A stretch of 64,000 bases of DNA from contig CM053158.1 of NCBI GenBank assembly GCA_028571685.1, positions 53,908,001 through 53,972,000 on the forward strand. The letters run 5' to 3'. The notes beneath the pieces were generated by a model, which was given only the letters and a program-made list of their open reading frames with translations, did no database searches and was not told the DNA's origin. Shown here one piece after another: positions 1-10,762 of this stretch. Every line of letters starts with the position of its first letter. Within the stretch, counting starts at the first letter, position 1. The position numbers were made by a program, and so were the translations under genes. Origin of the DNA: Heterohyrax brucei (lineage: Eukaryota > Chordata > Mammalia > Hyracoidea > Procaviidae).

Positions 1-61
1 CTTAGACATGATCAAGGCTCTACCAAAAGTGATAAGGCAAACCTGTGATAAGTCTTATTTC

Positions 62-92
62 AGAATTGACTAGATGGCAACAAGTTTGAGAC
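62..92 (+). repeat. AfroSINE 3' tail fragment
   Basis: Only the terminal motif gaattgactagatggcaaca is recognisable. The head is absent or too diverged to see, so this could be a short remnant or chance. Confidence 0.35.
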
Positions 93-107
93 TATCTTTC
101 CCCCTGT

Positions 108-368
108 AAGGGCAATGGTGGCTTTCGCTATGTGAGAAATCTGGATTTGATTCCCAGCCAGCGCACCTCATACACAGCCACACATCTTCTGCTAGCAGAG
201 GCTCGCAGGCTCCTGTGACACTGCAGAGGTTTCAGAGGAGTACACAGACTGAGACAGACTAGGAAGAAAGACCCGCCCATCTCTTATCACAAATGAGCCA
301 ATGAAAACTCTTTCAACCACATGGGGTCACCACAAGTTGGAGGCTCACTCCACAGCAGCTAACAACCA
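108..368 (+). repeat. tRNA-Gly-headed SINE with RTE-like tail
   Basis: The head resembles tRNA-Gly (ggtggc..., then gatttgattcccagccagcg matching a B box). It is followed by the family body gactgagacagactaggaag, then gagccaatgaaaactctttc, and it ends near cagcagctaacaaccaca. The A box is degraded, so this is not a functional tRNA. Confidence 0.75.
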
Positions 369-370
369 CA

Positions 371-538
371 GACCAAACCAAACCACTGCCATCGAGTCGA
401 TTTTGACTCATACCAACCCTACAGGACAGAGTAGAACTTCCCCAGAGGGTTTCCAAGGAGAGCCTGGTCGATTCCCACTGCCAACCTTTTGATCAGCAGC
501 CTGCAGTGGCAGTTAACCACTGTGCCACCAGGGTTTCC
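371..538 (-). repeat. AfroSINE, full length, antisense
   Basis: It reads from the antisense tail (accactgccatcgagtcgat) through ctacaggacagagtagaact to the antisense head tgtgccaccagggtttcc. It sits against the tail of the preceding tRNA-Gly SINE. Confidence 0.9.
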
Positions 539-1874
539 AAAGACTCCCATAACTGTTGCCACAAAAACGAATGTACTGGCGGAAACCACAGGGGTAACAT
601 CTATCTTGACACTGAAGGGAAGAAAAGAAAAAATTTATGACATTTCATACTGAAAATATAGTATATATGATTAGATAAAATTTAAGATTAAAGATAAGCT
701 ATGAGAAGGGGGAAAAAAAATCATACAGCCTGACAACATTTGTGTCTTTATCTTTCTATCGATCAAGCAGAATGTTAACATGGTCACTAGGCAACTTCAG
801 CATGACTGGAACAAACACTGTTCTATTCAAAAAAGCCAAAGCTCCATTTTTCCTATGTGACAATTTGTACATATCCTTAGGACATAAAAAACATATACTC
901 CAACTCAACCCAGAGACTTGGCAAAATTACACCCTAGTTAATTACTGACAATAGTTATACTTTGATTATCAGTTTAAATTACATTTTATTAGTCCTGACT
1001 TTTGAACTACAACTTGGGATCCCAATTCTAGGGAACACTGAGAACCATAAGCAGCCTTCCGCTAAGTGTTAAGAGAGTGTAAACGCAATCATTAATAGGA
1101 AGAGAATAATATAAGGCAGGTTACATGAGGAGAGACTTAATGCTGAAAAATCCTATACCTTCACCTAACTTTTCCAATTTCGTCACTCTAGCCCTGCCTC
1201 TTCTGCATCATTCCTTCAGTAGAACATCCTCACTGCGAGCACAATTCTGATTCACACCGCGATGAGAGGCTAACGGCAACAACAACAAAAAAAAGGCAGA
1301 AACTGTATTAATGCTAATGCTCCATATTTCAAAGTTATGGAAGGTAAGCAGTAACTAAGAAACTGACCAGAGACTCAAATACGTACACCAACATAAAGGT
1401 CAGTAACATACAAACATACATGAGACCGTGAGATTTTTCTGGTCATTATCCCCAAAACAACCTATTGCTATTTTTCAAATGCATCATATACATACATCTC
1501 CATGCTGTAATACCATCTACTCGATGTATATCCTGCAACTGCAAGATGTACATTTTTTTGTGTTTGTAGCCAAGTATTTAGTATAGGGCCCTCATGCACT
1601 GGATACGCAGTAAACATGGCAAATGCATCAGGGATGATACTAGAAGCCTGCAGGAGGAAGCAAGTCTTCATGAGATTACAAATAGTATACTGAAAGATTT
1701 ACCAAGGAGTTTAGTTAATAAACTATGGTATGTTCAGGCTATGATAGTATCACTTAATTCTAAAATAATATTCACTTGTAAGTTACTGTAATCGACTCAG
1801 AACTTCTACAAATTAAGGAGAAAATCATCCCAAGACAGGTGACCCTGACAAAAACAATGTTTAACTTTAAAAAA
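539..1874. other. Intronic DNA without recognised features
   Basis: AT-rich sequence with only a possible SINE-tail remnant (taacggcaacaacaac near 1272). A 37-bp segment at 1661-1697 recurs at 2092-2128. Short frames here look like chance. Confidence 0.5.
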
Positions 1875-2345
1875 TTTTAGAGGCCACCAGCCTTGATAAG
1901 GGACACGATGTAGACTCCCTAATATGGCACGAGAAAAAGTGGTATGCAGATTAAGAACTCTACTAAAGGACCAGAACTAATGGTCTGACAGCCTGGAGGG
2001 TCCCCTGGGAACATGAATACTAGACTTGCTGCTGGTTCAAACCTGAAACCAGTACTGAGTTCAACACTTCAGACAAAGAATGGACTGGAAACAAGTCTTC
2101 ATGAGATTAAAAATAGTATACTGAAAGACACACAGTGAGTATGTGGTGTGTGTACTTTACATTTTACACACTTATAGGAGGCTGTCCTACTGGTTTCTTT
2201 CTAGAAGGTAGAAGAGAAGATGGAGAGGAGGTGACAGGTGTTCACTGAAAGAATACTAGAAGAGTGAAAAAGAGGAGTGTGCTGTCACAGGGTGAGGAGA
2301 GCAGATTGGCTTCGATTGTATGTTTTCACTTACTCATATTAAAGA
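1875..2345 (+). mobile_element. L1 3'UTR fragment with a foreign 37-bp insertion
   Basis: The order of blocks matches the L1 3'UTRs at 34800-35290 and 63650-64000: gaactctactaaagg, a cctggagggtcccctgggaa-like block, gaatggactgga, tatgtggtgtgtgtac, aggaggctgtcctactgg, gtgtgctgtcacag, and a final ttttcacttactcat. Between gaatggactgga and gacacacag it carries extra sequence that matches 1661-1697. Confidence 0.75.
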
Positions 2346-2549
2346 AAAGAGTTGAAGTAGTAAAAGTGAAAAATTTACGCTTAAAAAAAATTAGAGGCAA
2401 GTGTTAATAGTCATATAACAGTCATAAGCCTATTAGGATGGACATCAGATTATTTAGTCTACAGACAGAATATTTATTAGTTCCTCTATTTGTTTCTCTA
2501 ATATTAAAATTAAAAGACTGTTTAGTATTTACTTAACAGTTTGTCTACA

Positions 2550-2582
2550 TAAAATGTTTAAAAATGTTTAAAAATGTTTAAA
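2550..2582. repeat. Short tandem repeat of aaaatgttta
   Basis: Three perfect or near-perfect copies of the decamer aaaatgttta run head to tail and end in gtttaaac. Confidence 0.85.
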
Positions 2583-3059
2583 CAGCCCAAACTTAACTAA
2601 TTCCATTATGAAATTATAAAATTTCACACTAAAAGGAGTGAACAGTATGTCTAAATTTAAACCAATCAGAGAATCAGAGAACAATGTGAACTACATATAC
2701 CTGAATATGGAGGATTAGATTCCTCTCTAAATTCTTATTCTTTCTCCTACCAACATCCAGATGCCAAAATTTTATATATAAACATATTCATCATGTGTTT
2801 TTCATAACACAAATTTCCCAGTGATTTCTAACATTACAAGAATGGCAAAGTACATTCATTTGAAGAATCATGCCATTATTAAATTGGTGTATGTGGCAGT
2901 ATACAGCAACATAAAAACAGCAAATTATATAGAAAATAATACACAGGTAAAAACGTATATAAACTGCATGCACCCACTAACATATAAATTATAAAAACAC
3001 TAAGAAAACTTTATTTTAAAATAGTCATACATTAAAATGGTGGGATAGGGTGACATTTT

Positions 3060-3500
3060 CATCATCTCTACCTTCCAAAGTTTTCGGCACGATTCTTATA
3101 AGAATTTGCCATCTTTTGGTTACAAAGTCAGCCTCCCACCATAAAAGTGAAAAAGCCAATCTTCCTTGCAGCTCAAGAGTGGACATGTGACTTGGGATTC
3201 ACCAATCTGATGTACCCTTGCTGGACTCCGCTGCCAGAAAGCAGCAGCGGGCACCATGAGAGTCAGGCATGGTCGCTGAAAATGCAGCAGGGGCCGAGGG
3301 GTGGGTTGCAGCATGTGGTACTTTCCAGAAGAGCCAGCAACAAGGGTCTGTTTCCTTGTGGTCTGAATACAGCTCCTGACTTGCATGGTCCCAAGCCCAG
3401 TTCTCCTGCTTGCACAGAGCCTGCAGGTAGCCCAACATCTTTTTTTAATAAATTTCCAGAGTTGCTTACTTTAGCTTGTGACTTAAAATTCTGACTGATA
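3060..3500 (+). repeat. Probable old LTR-like interspersed repeat
   Basis: A GC-richer block in AT-rich intron that ends with an AATAAA-type signal (ttttttaataaatttccag), then a terminus ending ctgactgataca. This layout is typical of mammalian LTRs of the MLT/MER type. No family is assigned with confidence. Confidence 0.35.
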
Positions 3501-3567
3501 CAGGGTTACAGTTTGCCTACTTTTATAAATATCTATAATGTTATGGCATAAATGTTGTATAAATACA

Positions 3568-3720
3568 GAACCCTGGTGACACAGTGGTTAAGAGTGCGAC
3601 TGTTAACCAAAAAGTTGGCAATTCAAATCCACCAGCTGCTTCTTGGAAACCTTGTGGGCAGTTCTACACAGTCTGATAGGGTTGCTATGAGTTGAAGTCG
3701 ACTTAACAGCAAAAAGTTTT
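3568..3720 (+). repeat. AfroSINE, full length
   Basis: The head is gaaccctggtgacacagtgg, the middle cttggaaaccttgtgggcag, and the tail gctatgagttgaagtcgac. Confidence 0.9.
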
Positions 3721-4113
3721 TATATAAATATGCATATACCAAGCAGCAGATGAATATATATACTTATAGTGTTCAGAGACTGAATTCTTATGAATTACCT
3801 TATTTTTTTAAAACAGATTAAATTCCCCTAGAAGATATTCACAGAGCAAAACTGGCATTGACCCCTAAAGGAAAAGGTCAAATGAAAGGAAGTCTCAGCA
3901 AGACCAACCTTCTTTTTTATTTTTCTTTTTTGTAGGGGAGGCGGGGAGAGAAGAAGATAAACTTCAACAGATTTGCTTAGAATGACCGAGAGTTCTTTGC
4001 ACACACGTTGAGCACTGCTGGCCAGGTAATCCTATCCAACAATGGGGACAAAAATCGTATATAATGGCAAAAATAAAAAAAAAAAAGTACTTTGAATGCT
4101 ATGAAGAAGCTTA

Positions 4114-4216
4114 GAAACCATAACATAACCAAACCCATTGCCCTAAAGTTGATTTTGACTCTTAGTGACTTAGGACAAGAGTAGAGCTGCCCCGCAGAGT
4201 TTCCAAGAAGCACCTC
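4114..4216 (-). repeat. AfroSINE, truncated, antisense
   Basis: The tail half is present (aaacccattgccctaaagtt to gtttccaagaagcacct). The tRNA-like head is missing. Confidence 0.8.
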
Positions 4217-4421
4217 TACCCAGTGGAGTCAATGGGGTTCTTTCCAATCTCCTAAATTAACAACCAATCAACTACTACACCTCCCTGCTACCCACCAAAC
4301 TGCTCAAGTATCAGCAATCATCCTTTCTCACACCCTTGCTCATTCCATAGCACCCCATACTTCCATCAACCCAATATTTCAGAGGGGCAGAAAAATGTCA
4401 CTATTGCAGTCTCACAAACAG

Positions 4422-4581
4422 AAAACCTAGAAAACCAGACCTGTTGTCACTGAGTTGATTCTGACTCATAGAAGCAGAGTAAAACTGCCCCAATGGGTTT
4501 CCAACGAGTATCTGGTGAATTTGAACTGCCAACCTTTTGGTTAGCAGCCATAGCTCTTCACTGCTATGCCACCAGAGGGTT
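4422..4581 (-). repeat. AfroSINE, full length, antisense
   Basis: It runs from ttgtcactgagttgattctg through aaccttttggttagcagcca to the head complement tatgccaccagagggtt. Confidence 0.9.
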
Positions 4582-5409
4582 AAGGATTTATAAAAAGACA
4601 GACCAAAAAAAAGGCATAATGAAGTGTACAAGTTCATCTGTGGAGGGTTTCCATGGTATGGCCAAATTTAAGTATCCTCTTCTGAAACAGAAAATAGTTC
4701 TTTTAAAACAAAATTCCTCTATCCTAGCAGAATTATTACTGAGTACCAGCAGTATGTGTGTTTGGCCAGTAAAAGGGTGAAGGAGAAGGGCAAGTGTGGT
4801 AGAAAAAATACAAGAAGGCCAAGATAACATTCCAACATTAGAAGAATAATAAAGTACATTTATTTGAATCACTATGCAATCACACAAAAAAAGAAAAAAC
4901 AGCGGTACATACAGAGAGCATACTGCAACACAAAACAAAACACATGATATTAAATATCTTCTCCCCAAACAGTAATTTTTAAAATATTTTTTACTGTTGT
5001 TTTTGAGAACAGACACAGAACATATAACAATTCAACAATTCACACACGAAAAATTCCAGTGACACTGATTACATTCTTCAAGTTGCACAACTACTATTAC
5101 CTGCCTTTTCTGAGTTGTTCCTCCTCTGTTAAGGTAAACTCACTGACCCTAAGGTTCTGGTCTAATCTTACAATTTGCATGGTAAATTTGAACCCATAAA
5201 GATCTTAAAAGAGCATAGTTTTGGGGGTTTACCCAGCTTTTGTGGCTCTAGAAAGTCTTCATTTCATGAGAATTTGAAATTCTCGTCTGCCTTTTCCTAC
5301 TTTTGATCAACATTGTTCTCCAGAATCTTTTATCAAAATGTTCAGTAACGGTGGCCAAGCACCATCCAGTTCATGGAGATAATTAACCACACATTCCAAG
5401 ACCACCTCC

Positions 5410-5530
5410 AACAATAACAACAAAAATACTATCATAGAGTAGATTCCAACTCATCATGACTCTAAAGGACAGAATAAAACTTTCCCATAGGGTTTCCAAG
5501 GCTGTAAATCTTTACAGAAGTATAGATTTG
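5410..5530 (-). repeat. AfroSINE (long form), tail half, split by an LTR
   Basis: The antisense tail (caacaataacaacaaaa) continues to gtaaatctttacagaag, where the long form normally continues into its middle. Instead an LTR begins at 5531. The missing half resumes at 6066. Confidence 0.8.
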
Positions 5531-6065
5531 TGTCGGAGTCATCTAATGCTGCTGTTAACACAAATACCACAAGAAAATGGTTTTAGCAAAGAGATGGTTA
5601 TTCTATCACAGTCCAGTAGCCTATAAGTCTGAATTCATTCATAGTGCTGGCTCCATCAAGACGCTTTCCCTCTCCATTGGCTCTGAAGGAAAGTCCTTCA
5701 GAAGAAGGAAGGAACATCTCAGTGTTAGAAACCTCATGTCCGAGGGATGTACTTCCTGCTCCCAGCACTGCTTCTTTGACTGTATGAGGTACCGGCTCTC
5801 TGCTTGCTTCCCTTTCCTTTTCTGTCTTATAGGATAAAAGATGGTATGCCACACACCAGGAAAACTCATTGAATAATGGTGTCATGTAGTCCTACCCTAA
5901 TCCTCTTTACAATAACCCAATTTTCACCTATTAAGCACAGGCAGACATTAGGATTTACAACATAGGAAAATCACAAAATGTAGGACAATTATACAATACT
6001 GGGAATTATGGCCCAGACAAACAGCTACACACATTTTTGGGGAAAACACAATTCAGTGCATGACA
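5531..6065 (-). mobile_element. Solitary MaLR-type LTR, antisense, inserted into a SINE
   Basis: It begins TGTCGGAG and ends CATGACA, the TG...CA ends of an LTR. Internally it has the antisense MLT1-like order: aaataccacaagaaaat, ggctctgaaggaaag, cctaccctaatcctc, and gggaattatggcc. Flanking 5-bp duplications are attTG at 5526-5530 and actTG at 6066-6070, differing at one base. Both halves of the disrupted SINE are recognisable. Confidence 0.75.
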
Positions 6066-6163
6066 ACTTGTCATACCTTTCTCACACAGAGCAGCTGGTG
6101 GATTCAAACAACCAACCTTTCAGTTAGCAGCCGAGTACTTAACCACTGTGTCACTAGGCCTCC
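6066..6163 (-). repeat. AfroSINE (long form), head half, continuation of 5410-5530
   Basis: It resumes with tcatacctttctcacacaga, then agctggtggattcaaac and the antisense head gtgtcactaggcctcc. It completes the element broken by the LTR. Confidence 0.8.
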
Positions 6164-6189
6164 TTTGCATAGTCAAGGTCCTCCTCAAA

Positions 6190-6364
6190 TTCCAGGCTCC
6201 CAATTCTCCTCTAGATGAACAGAAACCACTTGTTGTGTCTTAGCTAGCTGCTTACAAGCTTTTAAGACCCCAGGTATTACACAACTAACTGGGAGGTAGG
6301 ACAGAAGCACTATACATTTCATCAGGCCAATAAAGGAGATGATTCCAAATCTCTAAAGCAAGGA
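6190..6364 (-). mobile_element. L1 3'UTR, antisense (start of the nested L1 stack)
   Basis: The motif cttacaagcttttaagaccc matches the antisense of the L1 3'UTR motif ggtcttaaaagctagcaag seen at 63490. It precedes antisense ORF2 sequence, as expected for an inverted L1. Confidence 0.55.
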
Positions 6365-6683
6365 ATCAGATCCTTGATACCACTCCCTACTCACTGGATC
6401 TGGCCTCCAATGATTGACTTTTTTCTTTACCCAAAGAAAGGAAATATTGAAAGGAAGACACTATGATGACACTCAGGACACCAGAAGTAATACAACAACA
6501 GCTCTGATGGCCATTCCAGAAAGAGTTCCAAAACTGCTTTGAAGGGTAGACTAGGCACTGGCATTGGTTCACAGTTTCTCAAGGGGAGTACTTGGAAGGT
6601 GACCATAGTGATAGGCAGCAGTGAGGTATGTAGCACTTTTGCTAGGATGAGTTCACAAACTTCATTGGCAGACCTTGTAGATG
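6365..6683 (+). pseudogene. Mariner transposase C-terminal remnant with 3' inverted terminus
   Basis: The plus strand, read with frameshifts and stops, resembles the end of a mariner (Tc1/mariner) transposase. A YSLDLASND-like stretch corresponds to the family's SPDLAPSD around the third catalytic aspartate. It is followed by QNCFEG and SQGEYLEGDHSD. It ends in gagttcacaaacttcattgg plus cagacc, resembling a mariner inverted terminal repeat. It sits between antisense L1 3'UTR and ORF2, so it probably inserted into that L1. The 5' two thirds and the other terminus are missing. Confidence 0.6.
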
Positions 6684-6914
6684 GAGACTTCATTTCTCCT
6701 ACTAGCTCAGTAGTACTCCACTGTATGTTTGCACCACATTTTGTTTATTCACATGCTGATGAGCATTTAGGTTATTTTCACCTATTGGTTATTGTGAACA
6801 GTACTACGATGAACACTGGTGTGTATTTCTCTTTTTGAATCCCTTATTTCAAATCTTTTCAGTATATACCTAGAAGTGAAAACTGCAGGGCCATATGGCA
6901 ATTTTCACTCAACT
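6684..6914 (-). mobile_element. L1 ORF2 3' region, antisense, part 1
   Basis: The antisense of the same ORF2 C-terminal region seen in sense at 34080-34200: ccacattttgtttattcaca, gcatttaggttattttcacc, and gtatatacctagaagtg. It is interrupted by an AfroSINE at 6915. Confidence 0.8.
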
Positions 6915-7070
6915 CAACCCTGGTGTATACTGGTTAATTGTTGCAACTGCTTACCAAAGGATTGGCAGTTCAAATCCACCAAGCACTCTTTGGAAACTGT
7001 ACAGACCAGTTCTACTCTGTCCTATAGCGTCACTATGAGTCAGAATCGATGCAACAGCAATGGCTTTAGT
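6915..7070 (+). repeat. AfroSINE inside the antisense L1
   Basis: It runs from aaccctggtgtatactgg through ccaccaagcactctttggaa to tatgagtcagaatcgatg. L1 sequence resumes directly after. Confidence 0.85.
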
Positions 7071-8531
7071 TCTTTTCTTTTAATGGTAGTACTATTCTTA
7101 GTGTTTCAGGAATTGCCACTCTGTTTTCCACAATGGCAGTACCACTTTGCATCTCTACTAGGAACGAATAAGAGTTCCAATTTCCCCATGTTCCTCATCA
7201 ACATTTGTTGTTTTCTGTTTTTCAATCTTCATCATCCTGGAGGAGTGAAATAGTATTTAATTATAGTTTTGGTTTGCATCTCTCTGATGGCTCATGGCAC
7301 TGTGCATGTTTTCATGTATCTGGTGACCATTTGAATGTTCTTTTTGGTGAATGTCTATTCAAGTCCTTTGTCTGCTTTATGATTGGGTTTTCTTTTTGTT
7401 TTTGTCAACATTTAAGGTACATTTTGTTTATAACATTCTTAACAAACATGTGGTTTCAGCAGATATTCTCCCAGTCAGTAGTTTGTCTTTTCATTTTTTT
7501 GGTAGTCTTTCAACTAAAAAAATTTTTTAATTATTTATGAGGTCCTATTTATTTATTTTGTCTTTTGTTGTGTCTGCTCTTTATAAACCATAATTTAAAG
7601 CCAGACCTACCAGTTATGCATCTGTGTTTTCTTTTAAGAATTTTATGGCTTTGGTCTTAACCCATTTTGAATTTGTTTCTGTGTATAGTTTGAATTGTTT
7701 CTGTGTATAGTTTGAGGTATGGATCTTGCTTCACTTTTCTGCATGTGGAGGCCCAATTTTCCCAGTTAGATTTATTTAAGAGAATAAAATTTATTATTGA
7801 ACAGATTCTTACTTACTGAAAGGATTTATTTATTGAATAGATTCTTCCTTCCCCATCACATGGACTTAAATTAACCCTTGTCAAAAATCAGTTGACATAG
7901 ATGTGTGGATTTATTTCTGGACTTCCAATTGTATTCCATTGGTCTACGTGATTACTGTTATGTCAGTCTAAGGCTGTTTTGATTACTGTAGCTGTATATT
8001 TTAAATCAAGAAGTGCGAATCTTCCTACTCTGTTCTTCAACAATGCTTTCTCTATTCAGGGCCACTTGTCATTCTATATAATGCTAAAGACTGGTTTTTC
8101 TAATTCTGTACAGAAAATGAGAGGAATCTGGACAGGGATTGCACTGAATCTATAAATCATTTTGGTTAGTACTGACATCTTAACAATATTAAGTCTTTCA
8201 CTACATTTCTATTTATTTAAGTCTTCTTTAATCTCTTTCAGCAGTGTTTTGCCAAGCCAGCCAAGTGCCGTCGATACATTTTGCATTATATAAGCCCTTT
8301 ATATCCCTAGTTAGATTTGTTCTTAGGTATATTACTCTCTTGGATGCTACTGTAAATACAACTATTTCCATAATTTCTTTTTCACGTTTCTTACTGCTGG
8401 TGTATAGAAATTCAACTGATATTTGTTTACTGATCTTGTGTCTGCAACTCTGCTAATTCCTCTACTAGATCTGTGAGTTTTCTTACGGACTCTTTGAGAT
8501 TCTCTATATACAGAATCATAACATCTGCAAG
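7071..8531 (-). mobile_element. L1 ORF2, antisense, part 2
   Basis: Colinear antisense ORF2: ggaattgccactctgttttc, then cattggtctacgtgattac and onward to cagaatcataacatctgcaa. The last motif is the antisense of the reverse transcriptase catalytic box; its second Asp codon is altered, so it reads FADV in place of FADD. An RTE copy interrupts the L1 there. Frames within this stretch are not genes. Confidence 0.8.
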
Positions 8532-9382
8532 TGTTGTTGTTTTTGAGAGGTGCTGTTGAATTCAGTACTCACTCATAGCAGCCCTGTGTACAACAGAAGG
8601 AAATACTGCCTGGTCCTACAACATCCTCATAATTGTTGTTATGCCTGAGCCCATTACTGCTGTCACTGAGCCAATCCATCTTCTTGAGGAACTTCCTCTT
8701 TTTCACTGACCTTCTACTTCACTAAGCACGATGTTCTTCTGCAGCAACTGCTTCCTCCTGATAACACGTCCAAAGTATGTGAGATGAAGTCTTGCTATTT
8801 TCCCTTCTAAGAAGCATTCTAGTTGTACTTTTCCATGACAGACTGGTCCATGTTTTTAGCAGTACATGGTATCTTCAATATTCTTTGCCAATACTATAAT
8901 TCAGATTCATCAGTCTTCGGTCTCATTATTTGTTGTCCAGCTTGTGCATGCATATGAGGTGACTGAAAATATCATGGCTTGTGTTGGGTGCACCCTAGAC
9001 CTTAAAGTGCTATTTTTGCTTTTTAACACCTTAAAAGGATCTCTTGCAGCAGATTTTCCCAATGCATTATCCAATTTTCTGACTGTTGCTTACACTGGCA
9101 CTGACTATATAGCCATGCAAAGTGAAGTCCTTGACAACTTCTATCTTTTTTCCTTTTATCATGATGCTGTTAATTGGTTCAGTTGTGAAGATATTTGTTT
9201 TATATTGAAATGTAGCCTATACTTCAGGCTGTGGTCTTTGCTCTTCAGTAAGTACTTCAAGTCCTCTTTCAGCAAGTAAGGTTGTGTCATCTGCATAACA
9301 CAGGTTGTTAATGAGTCTTCCTCCAATCCTGACGCTGCATTCATTTTCATAAAGTTCAGCTTCTCACACTATTTACTCCCCT
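8532..9382 (-). mobile_element. RTE LINE 3' half, antisense
   Basis: It opens with the antisense RTE 3' terminus (gtgttgttgttttt, ctcactcatagcagccc, actgcctggtcctac). It passes through antisense 3' coding sequence (ggcttgtgttgggtgcaccc, gttgtgtcatctgcataaca, gttaatgagtcttcctcc) and stops near 9382, where it meets the element's own 5' end in the opposite direction. Confidence 0.85.
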
Positions 9383-10165
9383 ATGGGTCTCTTAGTTTGT
9401 CATATTGTGGTGGCTTATGTGTTGCTGTGATGCTGAAAGCTATGCCACTGGTATTCAAACACCAGCAGGGTCACCCATGGTGGGCAGGTTTCATATGAGC
9501 TTTCAGACTAAGACAGACTAGGAAGAAGGACCTGATGGTCTACTTCTGAAAAAAAATTAGCTAGTGAAAACCTTAAGAATGGCAGCAAAACATGTTCTGA
9601 TAAAGTATCAGAAGATGAGCCCCTCAGTTTAGAAGGCACTCAAAACACTACTGGGGAAGAGCTACCTATTCAAAGTAGAGGTGACCTTAATAATATGTAT
9701 GAAGTCAAGCTTTCACAGCTTTCATTTGCTGATCTGGCATGACTCAAAATGAGAACAGCTGCAAACATACATTAATAATCAGAACATTGAATGTATGGAG
9801 TATACATCTAGCAAAATTGGAAATTGCCAAAAATGAAATGGAATGCATAAACATCAACATCTTAGGTATTACTGAGCTGAACTGCATTGGTATTGGTCAT
9901 TCTGAATCAGACTATGATATGGTCCACTCTGCCAAAAACGACAAAATGAAAACAAATGGCATTGTGTTTACTGTCAAAAAGAATATTTCAATATCTGCCC
10001 TGAAGTACACTACCCTGAAGTACACCCTGATAGGATAATACCCATACACGTATAAGGAAAACCAGTTAATATGACTATTACTCACATTTATGCACCATTA
10101 ACACTAAAGATAAATAAATTGAAGATTTTTGCCAACTTCTAAAATTTGATCAAACACTGGAGAAG
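9383..10165 (+). pseudogene. RTE LINE 5' end and endonuclease domain, inverted relative to its 3' half
   Basis: It starts with ttagtttgtcatattgtggt and gtgttgctgtgatgctgaaa, close to the 5' start of the RTE copy at 45674. It then encodes a decayed APE-type endonuclease from about 9739: NVWSIHLAKLEI, LGITELNCIGIGH with the family's Glu, and NGIVFTVKKNIS. It decays near 10045. The remainder of the RTE is missing between this piece and the antisense 3' half. Confidence 0.8.
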
Positions 10166-10203
10166 AGACAGGATGTTAGCTCTTTTCTAGTCTGGATACC
10201 TTT
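10166..10203 (-). mobile_element. L1 ORF2, antisense, short bridge
   Basis: The sequence ttttctagtctggatacctt resembles the L1 segment expected just after the RTE insertion point. This suggests that the RTE and the following LTR entered the L1 separately. Confidence 0.45.
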
Positions 10204-10762
10204 TGTCATGGATTGAACTGTGTCCCCCCAAAATATCTGTTAACTTGGCTAGGTCACGATTTCCAGTGTTCTGTGACTGTACACCATGAGGTTATCTGAC
10301 GTGATTTTCCTATGTCTTGTAAACCCTAATCTCTGCCATTGGTTAAAGAAGCAAAATTAGAGTTATGTTAAAGTGAATTAGGTGGGATATAATACCCATA
10401 CTCTAGTCACATGCCTGGTCAAATGTAAAGGGAGCTTCCTTGGGGTGTGACTGACATTGCTTTTTATCTTATAAGATAAAAGGAATGAGAAGTGAGGGGT
10501 GACTCTCCTACCTCCAAAACAGCAGTGCCCAGAACAAAGTATATCTTTGTAACAGAGTTTCCTGTGCAGAGAAGCTCCTAGACCACATAAAGATTGATGA
10601 CAAGGACCTGCTTCCAGAGTTAACAGAGAAAGCCTTTCCTCTGGATCTGGCATCCTGAATTTGAACTTCTAGCCTACTGGACTGTGGGAGAACAAACATC
10701 TGTTTGCTAAAGTCATCCATTTGTTGTATTTCTGTTACAGCAGCACCAGATCACCAGAGACA
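10204..10762 (+). mobile_element. Solitary MaLR-type LTR, sense, in the L1
   Basis: It starts TGTCATGGATTGAACTGTG with the cccccaaaatatctgttaac and ggctaggtcacgatttccag motifs. It ends gtatttctgttacagcagca plus ccaga...gagaca, the standard start and end of ERVL-MaLR LTRs. Length is about 559 bp. L1 resumes with tcttttcttgtcatattgc. Confidence 0.8.

Noticed and set aside
3120-3494. Frames on both strands in a GC-richer block
   Set aside because: The block looks like an old LTR, and the frames on both strands lack any recognised domain.
4840-5016. Membrane-protein-like minus-strand frame
   Set aside because: Hydrophobicity comes from A/T-rich sequence. The frame overlaps an AfroSINE at its end and shows no family resemblance.
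9739-10038. 99-codon frame resembling an endonuclease protein
   Set aside because: It is the decayed RTE endonuclease of the inverted RTE copy, not a host gene.
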